64,000 nucleotides of DNA from the NCBI GenBank assembly GCA_950097015.1, contig CATNEN010000001.1:3688001-3752000 (forward strand). Direction: 5' to 3'. This document shows, piece after piece, positions 10,701-20,653 of this stretch. Both the position numbers and the translations under genes were made by a program. The notes under the pieces are model-generated. The model was not told the DNA's origin, did no database searches, and was given only the letters and a program-made list of their open reading frames with translations. Positions within the stretch are counted from its first letter, which is position 1. Each line of letters opens with the position of its first letter. Source of the stretch: Macrostomum hystrix (taxonomy: Eukaryota; Platyhelminthes; Macrostomidae).

Positions 10701-13520
10701 GACAAGCTTTGGCACACCTGTGGAACCGGATGTGCGAATGCAATAAACAGGGCAACAATCTGGGACTCGCTGATTTGCATTGTTAGTAAGCTGACCAACC
10801 AGGCGATGAAGGTAGAGACTGGCGGAAATGCCTTCGGTATCATTCTGCAGGTCAATGAAAGTGGAGAGCTTCAATAAACTCAAGAAAAAAGGCAGTGCAC
10901 AGACAAGTAAAGATAAATAGCCATATAACTGTTACTTTGGTCAGTTTCTATCTACCAGTGGATTAGCTACTAGCCTCTGATCATTCAGTAGCTACTATCT
11001 ACTAGTGCATTAGCTACTAGCCTCTGATCATTCAGTAGCTACTATCTACCAGTGCATTAGCTACTAGCCCCTGATCATTCAGTAGCTACTATCTACCAGT
11101 GCATTAGCTACTAGCCTCTGATCATTCAGTAGCTACTATCTACCAGTGCATTAGCTACTAGCCCCTGATCATTCAGTAGCTACTATCTACCAGTGCATTA
11201 GCTACTAGCCTCTGATCATTCAGTAGCTACTATCTACTAGTGCATTAGCTACTAGCCTCTGATCATTCAGTAGCTACTATCTACTAGTGCATTAGCTACT
11301 AGCCTCTGATCATTCAGTAGCTACTATCTACCAGTGCATTAGCTACTAGCCCCTGATCATTCAGTAGCTACTATCTACCAGTGCATTAGCTACTAGCCTC
11401 TGATCATTCAGTAGCTACTATCTACTAGTGCATTAGCTACTAGCCTCTGATCATTCAGTAGCTACTATCTACCAGTGCATTAGCTACTAGCCTCTGATCA
11501 TTCAGTAGCTACTATCTACTAGTGCATTAGCTACTAGCCTCTGATCATTCAGTAGCTACTATCTACCAGTGCATTAGCTACTAGCCTCTGATCATTTAGT
11601 AGCTACTATCTACCAGTGCATTAGCTACTAGCCTCTGATCATTCAGTAGCTACTATCTACCAGTGCATTAGCTACTAGCCCCTGATCATTCAGTAGCTAC
11701 TATCTACCAGTGCATTAGCTACTAGCCTCTGATCATTCAGTAGCTACTATCTACTAGTGCATTAGCTACTAGCCTCTGATCATTCAGTAGCTACTATCTA
11801 CCAGTGCATTAGCTACTAGCCTCTGATCATTCAGTAGCTACTATCTACTAGTGCATTAGCTACTAGCCTCTGATCATTCAGTAGCTACTATCTACCAGTG
11901 CATTAGCTACTAGCCTCTGATCATTTAGTAGCTACTATCTACCAGTGCATTAGCTACTAGCCTCTGATCATTCAGTAACTACTATCTACCAGTGCATTAG
12001 CTACTAGCCTCTGATCATTTAGTAGCTACTATCTACCAGTGCATTAGCTACTAGCCTCTGATCATTCAGTAGCTACTATCTACCAGTGCATTAGCTACTA
12101 GCCTCTGATCATTCAGTAGCTACTATCTACCAGTGGATTAGCTACTAGCCTCTGATCATTCAGTAGCTACTATCTACCAGTGCATTAGCTACTAGCCTCT
12201 GATCATTCAGTAGCTACTATCTACCAGTGCATTAGCTACTAGCCTCTGATCATTCAGTAACTACTATCTACCAGTGCATTAGCTACTAGCCTCTGATCAT
12301 TCAGTAGCTACTATCTACCAGTGCATTAGCTACTAGCCTCTGATCATTCAGTAGCTACTATCTACCAGTGCATTAGCTACTAGCCTCTGATCATTCAGTA
12401 GCTACTATCTACCAGTGCATTAGCTACTAGCCTCTGATCATTCAGTAACTACTATCTACCAGTGCATTAGCTACTAGCCTCTGATCATTTAGTAGCTACT
12501 ATCTACCAGTGCATTAGCTACTAGCCTCTGATCATTTAGTAGCTACTATCTACCAGTGCATTAGCTACTAGCCTCTGATCATTCAGTAGCTACTATCTAC
12601 TAGTGCATTAGCTACTAGCCTCTGATCATTCAGTAGCTACTATCTACCAGTGCATTAGCTACTAGCCTCTGATCATTTAGTAGCTACTATCTACCAGTGC
12701 ATTAGCTACTAGCCTCTGATCATTCAGTAGCTACTATCTACCAGTGGATTAGCTACTAGCCTCTGATCATTTAGTAGCTACTATCTACCAGTGCATTAGC
12801 TACTAGCCTCTGATCATTCAGTAGCTACTATCTACCAGTGGATTAGCTACTAGCCTCTGATCATTTAGTAGCTACTATCTACCAGTGCATTAGCTACTAG
12901 CCTCTGATCATTCAGTAGCTACTATCTACCAGTGCATTAGCTACTAGCCCCTGATCATTCAGTAGCTACTATCTACTAGTGCATTAGCTACTAGCCTATC
13001 ACTGGCCATATGACTTCAAATCTTTAAAATCTGCAAGTAGTTAAAAAATTGACGCAAGACCAACCTGGAAATCAGCCCGAATCACTTGAACTGTACTTTC
13101 AATAGCTGATGATTCAGCATAGCGCCAAGCGGCGTACAGTTGAATACCCAGCCGCTTGCACAGACTGAACACGGATGAGTCGCTGCGATGGCTGGTGCAC
13201 TTTAAAGGCACAAATGTCAGACCAGCTCGCAGAGTGGCCACCAATAAAAGTGGCGTCAAATAGTGGAATTCGCCAGCATCGATACCGACACGAATAGATG
13301 AAACTTTGCCATTTTCTTCGACTTTACAGTCAACGGCTATTAGAAGAAATTCTGTTAACTGATAAATGATCTCTAAGCAGACACGTCGATTCAAGCGCAA
13401 AGCGGGTTCTCTGGCGCCAGCTGGCCAGTATTCGATTTCAATCAGTGATGAGTATGAGCCGCTGTCTGAGTTGTCATCATCGATTCGAAGATCAAAGAGA
13501 TCGACTAGTCGACGGTTAGA
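7715..13520 (-). CDS. AASDH: AASDH: beta-alanine-activating enzyme (AMP-binding, carrier and PQQ-propeller domains)
   Basis: Three visible exons: 13520-13065, 10844-10282, 9896-7715, joined in phases 0 and 2, giving 1,066 residues. Vertebrate AASDH is about 1,100 residues, so only a few N-terminal residues should be missing. Residue numbers count from the first visible codon. The adenylation domain has TSGSTGVPK (190-198, ATP-binding loop), LYGVTE (about 327), RSGDL (about 432), GRSDHKIKRYG (about 449) and the catalytic-lysine region NGKVD (about 558). A carrier domain follows with GGDSL, whose serine near 614 takes phosphopantetheine. From about 670 to the end the chain has repeated GSP/SGQ-type strands, the PQQ-like beta-propeller of the family. 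The family activates beta-alanine or related amino acids as adenylates and loads them on the carrier; its in vivo acceptor is unclear. The first exon is preceded by an acceptor and has no ATG, so the start lies in an unseen exon or is supplied by a spliced leader. Confidence 0.92.
7721..7727 (-). terminator. AATAAA overlapping the end of the AASDH CDS
   Basis: Read on the minus strand the final codons are GAC AAT AAA GAG TAA, so a perfect AATAAA lies three bases upstream of the stop codon. It may be coincidence or a real poly(A) signal giving a very short 3' UTR. Confidence 0.35.
10955..12997. repeat. 47-bp minisatellite in an AASDH intron
   Basis: About 43 copies of a 47-bp unit containing TAGCTACTATCTACCAGTGC and TTAGCTACTAGCCTCTGATC. 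It nearly fills the 2.2-kb intron between AASDH exons 10844 and 13065. The variants (CCAG/CTAG, GCC/GCT, CATTCAG/CATTTAG) recur in blocks, which suggests higher-order duplication. The unit is rich in TAGCTA self-complementary steps. Confidence 0.95.
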
Positions 13521-16135
13521 CTGGAGTGAAATGCGTTATAAATTAATTGAATAAAAAGCTGGTACTTTTTAACTAAATTAAAAAATAACTGAGATCAATG
13601 AGCTCTAGCCACTTAATCCTTAACAAGGTCTAGCTATAAACTCAAAATTATCAATCCTATGGTAAAAAAGTAGCAAAATGAATGCAAGTGGTATCCACTT
13701 GAGTAGTATTTGGGACTTGTGTTCATTTTTCGCTATGTAGCATTGTGCTAAGCCTAAACTATGGTCTGCCATAGCATAGTTAATTTTTTTGTCTGAAGTT
13801 TCTCTCTAACCATAGTATGAGGAATTTCAATACACTCTCGCAGCAGCATATATGCTATATCCTTAAATGATTACCACTAAATTAAATTCAACCAGGCTTT
13901 AGATTGGTGCCTGTTATGTATATGATATTCTATGGGTTTGAGGTCGGTATGTGTTTAAATCCCAAGAGCCGAAGGCTATTAGTGAATAGTGCTTAAGGTG
14001 GGTAGTCTTCAAATAGCACTAATGTTGTCATAAGTAAAGTAACTGAGGTTGTTGACAAGAGAAAAATGTCTTTGGTGCAATGCTCATTTATCAGACATGT
14101 AAATTGGCCCACATTGTAAGCTAGACCGTGTAAGCTAGAACTATGGCAAGGGGCTATAGACATTTTGACAATGTGAAACTAAAAGACATGAAAAAATTCT
14201 GACTTGCACTTGTAGAAGACTTGTATTTACAATATTATAGGCTAATATTAGTGCAAAATAATTATTCTTTGCTCTAGGCCTCCAAGCCTTTCCATTTCTT
14301 CTAGCATGTACCAAGCCATAGTCCAGATCACACTTACTACTCAGGGTAGATATAACACACATTGCGCTAATAACTAATGATAAAACTTTATAAGTATAAA
14401 AGGCTGTTGACAAGAAATAACTGACTTTATTTCAATGCCTAGGCCTATTCAGTATTATTCAGATTTGTTTTAACTTTTTATAACAAATTAAGTATGAAAA
14501 AACTTTTTGTGTGCACTTTAGCCTACTATTATTTTTCTGGTATGCACCTAGCATGACCTCAGAGTCTAGGAAATGGACACTAAGCATGATTTGGACTATA
14601 GTTTTTATGGAAGAAGATACTATTTTCTGATTTACCAATTAGTATTTCTGATTGAATAGATCCTAGGGGCCTAGTCACTTAGCCAAATGTAGTTTTATCA
14701 AATTTTTGACAAAGTGACTAGAATTAAGCACTACACAAATTTCTATTTGACAAAGTGACCAGAATTGCTGAGGCTAGAAATCTATGTTTGAAAAAGTTAC
14801 CAAGCTTTCTTGGCTGTTTTATCAACTAGTTTTCAACTAGCTACAGAATACAATGTGCAATGTGAAACATGACTATGATATGAACATTAAATGCAATGTA
14901 CAAAATGACAAAAACACTGCTACTTTAGACCCCACCTGTCCTTGGATCTAGCCTTTCCTCTCACCAAAACATGCAAAATAAACAGTCAATTGATTACAAT
15001 GAACATGTAATTATACTGCAAACATCTACACCCCCAATAATGGCCAATGGCCAACAGAATCCAGCTTGTGAAGCTACTTGGTCATAGCCTCCAGCTGACC
15101 CACAGTTTGTGATCAATGAAAGTCACATGTATCTGGATTTTTTCCACAGCAACATTCATGCCATCAACTCATATACACTGCAAACCAGCTTGAGCTGCTT
15201 GCCTCCTCTAGGTTGTGGTTCCTAGATGGCACCCTTGATGATGAATAAGGTTCTCCCTGGTGGTCACCCTGATGTCAAGTTAGTCAGTTAATGCTACATT
15301 CTCTGCATTAAGACGGGTCCTCTAGGCCAGAACGAAGTCTGCATTCAAGGACTTAAAAGCTATGGCATGTCAAGCCTTGCAGGTTGACTTTATCAAGACA
15401 TACAATTCTAGGGCTGCCTGTTTTATCTGGGTCCAGAAGTAATTTAAAATACAGGGATCAGTCCAGTTGACAACCATTTTAGAAAATGGTCTTTGACAAA
15501 CTGGACCAGCACCTGATTGAATCAGGGGGCCTATTGATTAAAATAGACAAATTAAATATCTATAGGCCTATTAACATCACTTTGCTTAAAAGTCAAGATA
15601 GAGATTAATTAGGGGCCTAGGCACAAAAAATCCTAAATAATTGAGATATTTTCTGCAAACAAATATATTGGTAGGGGCCTATTTACTAGTATTTGTGCGA
15701 TAAAATATGTAATTAAAATTTACACCAAGTTGGCCAAGAGACACGGTCTGCTTAAATAATAAACCTATAAATAAATAGGCCTAATAAAATTAAATAATAA
15801 ACCTGCTTAAACCTAAACTACTTAAAAGTTCAGATTTTACATAAGCAATTAGGCCTAGTTAACTTAAAAATGTTTGACCTCTGACGGTACTTAAGTGTAG
15901 TTTGTAGGCCTACCCAAAATGTTTTCTTGGAAAACAAAATTAAACTTAACATCAAAGTAACGTGGGTCTACTGACAATATACAGACTACTGACAGTGATC
16001 GTAACAACGCTAACTGCATTAAAAATAGTTTCGAATTGCATTGAAAACTCTAGATAACTTTTTACTGTAAAAATATGGTTTATTATTGCAGGCCTCTAAA
16101 GTTTTTACTACGGATCCTACGGCTTTATGTTTCAC
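13521..16135. other. Spacer upstream of AASDH, no confident gene
   Basis: The AASDH promoter and any first exon should be here, but no ATG-bearing exon with a phase-0 donor could be chosen. The sequence at 13560-15000 is AT-rich. Short plus-strand stretches at about 15050-15480 look like decayed coding sequence (see findings). AGGCCTA recurs unusually often from 14260 to 15900. Confidence 0.4.
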
Positions 16136-16144
16136 TTTTAATTA

Positions 16145-16394
16145 GGTAGTGGCTATTCGTACGGCAGAATCTCCTATCTTGTAGTGCATTTCCAAGAAAT
16201 GATGAAACGAGTTATAACAAATCTAAAATGTAAACTGCGATGCTTGTAGATTTTTCTTATGAATAAAAACTGTTTGATAATTTTCTGAACGGTTAGAAGA
16301 TAAAATTATATGTGTTCGCTAACCCGCGGCAAGCTTCCTCATGGTGAATTTTTGGATTTTATATTTCCGGACTGCCGTACGAATAGCCACTTCC
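16145..16394. mobile_element. 250-bp TIR element (MULE-like MITE)
   Basis: The ends are inverted repeats of 23 bp with one mismatch. The inner 19 bases, GTGGCTATTCGTACGGCAG, are perfect (16149-16167 against 16372-16390). Immediately outside is a perfect 9-bp direct repeat TTTTAATTA (16136-16144 and 16395-16403), read as a target-site duplication. A 9-bp duplication with ends beginning GG fits Mutator-like elements. There is no internal coding capacity, so it is non-autonomous. Confidence 0.85.
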
Positions 16395-17016
16395 TTTTAA
16401 TTACGTTTTATGGACCTTGTCTCAAAAAGCATTTCTTAAAAACCTCCTTCTAAAAACGATGAGAGAACTAATGCAACTAAAACATTTAAAAACGCAGATT
16501 TCAATAATTAGTTATAATTTCAAGCTAGTATGCTATTAAAACGTATATAAACTGCGGTTTGAAAGTAATTTTCAGTTTGTAAGCGCTGTCTGTGACGTAA
16601 TTTGTCCTAGTTTTCAACACCATCTCGAGTTGAAGGTAGTTTCTAAACGAAACTTCGCAGTTTAAAATGTAAAAAAAGTTAAAAGATGTAACTAGATTTA
16701 CTGTACATAAGATTGATACAGAAACAATGCTAAAAGCAATTTAAAAAAGTGAACGGCATCAGAAGAGCAACTAAATCAGTTAGTGGAGTCAAAATGCTGT
16801 TTCGAATAAGTGCATCCGAACTAGCTTCTTGAATAAGGAAAATAATTATCTATCGTTGCTACATCTCACTTTTGAAGCCGGAACAGAGCAGTCAGGATAT
16901 TACTAAAGCATCGTTCCAATATGAATCGAAAGGATATAGCATCAAAACGAGCACCATTATTTATCGCTAGTTTAAATCGTAAAGTTGTTAATAGAATAGA
17001 ACCACGTTGACACTGC

Positions 17017-17445
17017 ATGGTGACTCATGAAGGTCACATCGATGTCCCACATCGATCTCTAAATCCCACCGAGCTCTTCCCACAGAGCATGATATGTTGG
17101 ATTTTTCAATGCAAGTTTAATGAAAGCACAAAAACTTTTCTACAGAATACATTCATGATAAAATATCCATTACGCGAATCCAAGCGAATGCATCACTTTC
17201 ATACAACATACAGTTTGATTGGCACAGCTGCTTGGTTGCTGTCTAATCAGATGCTATTGGACCGGCACAACATTGTCGCAAGCCACATGGCTGTCATGGC
17301 CTTAAGCTACATAGCGAGAGTGACACAGGAAGAAAAGTTTATTGCAGACCAATTTTATCAGAAAATCAGAACTAACGTGACTAGCCATATCGGTTATCAG
17401 GGGCGTGATGAGACATTTTCAGCTTGGTTGAAGTCTAGGAAATAG
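17017..17445 (+). CDS. Hypothetical 142-residue ORF, unrecognised
   Basis: ATG-initiated frame ending at TAG, with ordinary amino-acid composition and no repeats. It contains a mildly hydrophobic, aromatic central part (about residues 65-100). I recognise no domain. There is no clear splice acceptor that makes it a terminal exon, and base use is like the AT-rich surroundings rather than the adjacent GC-rich transporter gene. It could be a small gene, an exon of a gene not otherwise visible, or chance. Confidence 0.3.
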   Translation: MVTHEGHIDVPHRSLNPTELFPQSMICWIFQCKFNESTKTFLQNTFMIKYPLRESKRMHHFHTTYSLIGTAAWLLSNQMLLDRHNIVASHMAVMALSYIARVTQEEKFIADQFYQKIRTNVTSHIGYQGRDETFSAWLKSRK

Positions 17446-17601
17446 AACTTGCTATACGCACACAAGCAAGGACTGCAACACGGCCATAGCACTGTAACGT
17501 TTCATTGGAAATCACTTGAATATTGGCTTCCAAAATAAGTCTTCAAGATTCGAAAAAACTAGGGGGCGCCATACTAACAAACCAGATCCTCAAGAAAGAA
17601 A

Positions 17602-19197
17602 ATGACCCGCTTCGATGACATCCTGCCGGAGATCGGCGACCGTGGTCCCTACCAGCTGCTGCTCCTGATTACGCTGTCCTTCGTGAAGTTCTTTGCCGCT
17701 TTCCAGACGGTAGCCGTGGTGTTCACAGCCGGTCGGATGGACTTCCGGTGCGCTGACGAGTCCAACGGCTCCGTGTGGCTGCAGTCGGGAAACTGGACAG
17801 AAGCTGCTCAGGACCGCTGCTTCAGATCTGCGAACGGCAGCGAAGAGCCCTGCAGCTCCTGGCTGTTCAGCACTGACGGCAACTTCGAGTCCAGCTGGAG
17901 GTCGCAGTTCTCGTTGGTATGCAGCAAAGAGAAGCTCGTCAACCTGTGCAGCACCTTGTACATGCTGGGACTGCTGATCGGCAGCACGGCCTACGGCGCT
18001 CTCTCCGACCACTGGGGACGCCTCCGAGCCGCCTGCGCCGCCGTCGTCAACGTGTGGCTGGCCGGAGTCGCGCTGGCCTTCAGCCCGTCCCTGGAGGTGT
18101 ACGCCGCGCTGCGCTTCCTGAGCGGCCTCGGAGCCAGCGGCATTCTCAGCGTCTGCAACGCCATGGTCGCCGAGTCCGTCACGCAACGCTACCGCATGGC
18201 CGCCATTCTCGTCGGCACCAACGGCTGGAACGTCGCACTCTGCGTCTGCAGCATCGTTGCCTACGCCATCCGAGTCCACTGGAAGCTGGAACTCACCCTC
18301 GCCGCTCCCGCCATCGCGTGCATTCCGCTGCTCATCCTGCTGGGCGAGTCGCCTCGTTGGCTGCTCGCCAAGAACCGCCCGGACGACGCCTACCGCGTTT
18401 GTCGTCGCATCGCTCGCGTCAACTGTCGCCAGCCACCTGCCTACTTCGGCGAGGACGTGCGTCGCGTCTGCGAGACTCTCGTTGCGCAGCAGGGCAGCCA
18501 CCCGAACGCGGGTCTCGTCGACCTGCTGCGATCGCCCACAATGCGAATGCCCACCCTGCTGCTGTGGAACAACTTTTTTGCCTCCTCCATGGTCTACTAC
18601 GGCCTCATCCTGTCCACCGGCACCCTCTCCGGGAACATCTACCTCACCTTCCTGCTGGGCAGCGCGGTCGGCGTACCAGCCTCCGTCTTCTCCATCGTCA
18701 CTGCACACCTCATCGGCCGGCCGCTTCTGTTTAGTCTGTTGTACTTTCTGTCCGCCGCCTGCATGTTCGCCATCGCCTTCTTGCTGGACAAGCCCGAGTG
18801 GGCCACACTGGTCGTCGGCTTGGCCATCACGGGACGGTTTTTTACCACTTCCTCCCTTGACACCAGCTGGGCCTACTCAGGCGAGCTCTTCCCGACTCTC
18901 GTGAGGAACGTCGGCATGGGCAGCTCCTCCACGGCAGCTCGCGTTGGTGGAATCTTGGCGCCCCTCATCAACATCCTCGGCGAAGTGTGGAAGCCGCTGC
19001 CGTTTGTCATCTTTGCATCAGTCAGCCTTGTGACTTCCCTGCTGGTGCTGCTGCTGCCGGAGACAAAGGGTGCCCACCTGCCAGAGTCGCTGAGAGACGC
19101 CGACAAAGAGTACACCAAGCCCAAGATCTATCGGATGCTACAGCGAAGTCCGGCGCCAACAATTCCTAGTGGCTTTCCAATGGTCGAAAAAATATGA
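17602..19197 (+). CDS. SLC22-family organic ion transporter, copy 1
   Basis: Single-exon 531-residue major-facilitator protein. It has a short N-terminus, a first helix (about 20-43), and the large extracellular loop typical of SLC22 (about 44-115) with three N-glycosylation sequons (NGS, NWT, NGS) and several cysteines. Then come the MFS loop motif SDHWGRLR (135-142), ESPRWLLAKNR after helix 6, WAYSGELFPTLVRN before the last helices, and the closing LLLPETKG. About twelve helices are expected, at the plasma membrane, moving organic cations, anions or zwitterions; the substrate cannot be inferred. The coding sequence is strongly GC- and C/G-third-position-biased compared with its neighbours, so the antisense strand is open over 370 codons. 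The C-terminus is 15 residues longer than copy 2. AATAAA at 19437-19442 is a likely poly(A) signal. Confidence 0.93.
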   Translation: MTRFDDILPEIGDRGPYQLLLLITLSFVKFFAAFQTVAVVFTAGRMDFRCADESNGSVWLQSGNWTEAAQDRCFRSANGSEEPCSSWLFSTDGNFESSWRSQFSLVCSKEKLVNLCSTLYMLGLLIGSTAYGALSDHWGRLRAACAAVVNVWLAGVALAFSPSLEVYAALRFLSGLGASGILSVCNAMVAESVTQRYRMAAILVGTNGWNVALCVCSIVAYAIRVHWKLELTLAAPAIACIPLLILLGESPRWLLAKNRPDDAYRVCRRIARVNCRQPPAYFGEDVRRVCETLVAQQGSHPNAGLVDLLRSPTMRMPTLLLWNNFFASSMVYYGLILSTGTLSGNIYLTFLLGSAVGVPASVFSIVTAHLIGRPLLFSLLYFLSAACMFAIAFLLDKPEWATLVVGLAITGRFFTTSSLDTSWAYSGELFPTLVRNVGMGSSSTAARVGGILAPLINILGEVWKPLPFVIFASVSLVTSLLVLLLPETKGAHLPESLRDADKEYTKPKIYRMLQRSPAPTIPSGFPMVEKI

Positions 19198-19436
19198 GCG
19201 ATTTGCAATAAGCTAAATGGTTGTTGCTGCTTAAAACTGAGAGGATAATTACCCCTTGTTAGAATTTAGTCAAATACAAATACCTTGCTTGATGAAGTCA
19301 TTTGCATGTCCTAAAATCAGCTCTTTTTAAATCTTATTAGCAGGCTTGCTAATTTCAACTCGACCCGATTCAGTAATTCCTACTTCATTTAATAAGGCTT
19401 GTAGATTCCTATACATTTCAAGAGCAATTCGTTGCT

Positions 19437-19442
19437 AATAAA
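19437..19442 (+). terminator. Poly(A) signal, SLC22 copy 1
   Basis: AATAAA 240 bases after the stop codon, in AT-rich 3' flank. Confidence 0.55.
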
Positions 19443-19639
19443 GACTATTTTAATAAAATAGTATTTTATGGTAACACTTTAAGCGAGCTAAATTATATTT
19501 ACTCACGCACTAGTCTTGTGATTCGTTAGGAAAATTTTCTGTATCATGGCTTGAATTGGTTTTAAAAATTCGAATAATGCGATTTTTTGCGGCGATCCAG
19601 AATAAATATAATAAACGGCAGACAGATATCAGTGTGATT

Positions 19640-19970
19640 TTTGTTATGTCAGAAAGACACCGATGTGTTTTGTTATGTCAGAAAGACACCGGTGTGTTTT
19701 GTTATGTCAGAAAGACACCGGTGTGTTTTGTTATGTCAGAAAGACACCGGTGTGTTTTGTTATGTCAGAAAGACACCGGTGTGTTTTGTTATGTCAGAAA
19801 GACACCGGTGTGTTTTGTTATGTCAGAAAGACACCGGTGTGTTTTGTTATGTCAGAAAGACACCGATGTGTTTTGTTATTTCAGAAAGACACCGATGTGT
19901 TTTGTTATGTCAGAAAGACACCGGTGTTTTTGTTATGTCAGAAAGACACCGATGTGTTGCGGTAGGACAG
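19640..19970. repeat. 29-bp minisatellite between the SLC22 copies
   Basis: About eleven copies of a 29-bp unit containing TTTTGTTATGTCAGAAAGAC and ACCGGTGTG. Since 29 is not a multiple of 3, all three plus frames read through it in rotation, producing three overlapping repeat ORFs that are not genes. Confidence 0.93.
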
Positions 19971-20379
19971 AATAACACCGGTGGTTGCACAGAATATGTG
20001 AGCACAATGACACTGTTTTGTCTCGTTAGGGCAGAAACACAGGGTTTGTTTGATACTTCTATAAATTTTTCGTTGAAAAAAAAACATCGCACGGTTTTGT
20101 GGTCATCGTAAAAAGAGAAAATCGTATAAAACAAAGACTGTCATTTGTATTTTTATGGTTGACGTCAAAGCAATTATTTAAAGCGGCGCGGCCACTAGGC
20201 AACAAGTTATTATTTTCTAAAGAAGCAAAGCCGTATACCTTATTGGTTTTACCAGTAAACGCAAAATTACTGTTGATGACTATTTTGTATTGATTATGCT
20301 GTTAATTATTATACCACTGAACCAATATAGATTTACCATTGAGTCACCAGGGTGACAACAGTCGCTAAATCTATCGCTG

Positions 20380-20545
20380 AAGCTGACGTCGGACGGCTCT
20401 GAACGTTAGTTAATCGTAAAGGGTGGAAACTATTGATCCAAATGAACCGAATGGTGGGCTTCTTTGGAAATCGATGATTCGGGAGCAATCGCAAGTTAGG
20501 CGTGGATATTAAAAATATTCCCGTCTTCTCTTCTATTACTGTTTA
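20380..20545. mobile_element. Decayed copy of the TTAA element family
   Basis: Shares ordered blocks with the element at 61764-63673: GACGTCGGA, TTAATCGTAAA, a TATTGATC block, and an end resembling GTCTTTCTACTGTTAA (here TCTTCTCTTCTATTACTGTTT). The left end is not recognisable. Confidence 0.5.
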
Positions 20546-20561
20546 GTAATCGCTGAAGTAT

Positions 20562-20567
20562 TTTATT
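20562..20567 (-). terminator. Poly(A) signal, SLC22 copy 2
   Basis: AATAAA on the minus strand, about 90 bases downstream of the copy 2 stop codon. Confidence 0.55.
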
Positions 20568-20653
20568 GTAACATGTTAGCTACATCAAGCACACTTCGTG
20601 AGACATTTCGAGTAAAACATTGCATTCATTTAGAAACGGTTATAATCTCCTTG

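Noticed and set aside
10955-12997. CRISPR-like array
   Set aside because: Units are head-to-tail with no unique spacers, and the surroundings are eukaryotic introns.
13366-13554. Plus-strand 62-codon frame
   Set aside because: It is antisense to the first visible AASDH exon.
17590-18708. 372-codon antisense frame over SLC22 copy 1 (and its twin at 21098-22210)
   Set aside because: It follows from the strong G/C third-position bias of the sense gene. It has no domain, and its persistence in both copies merely reflects their near identity.
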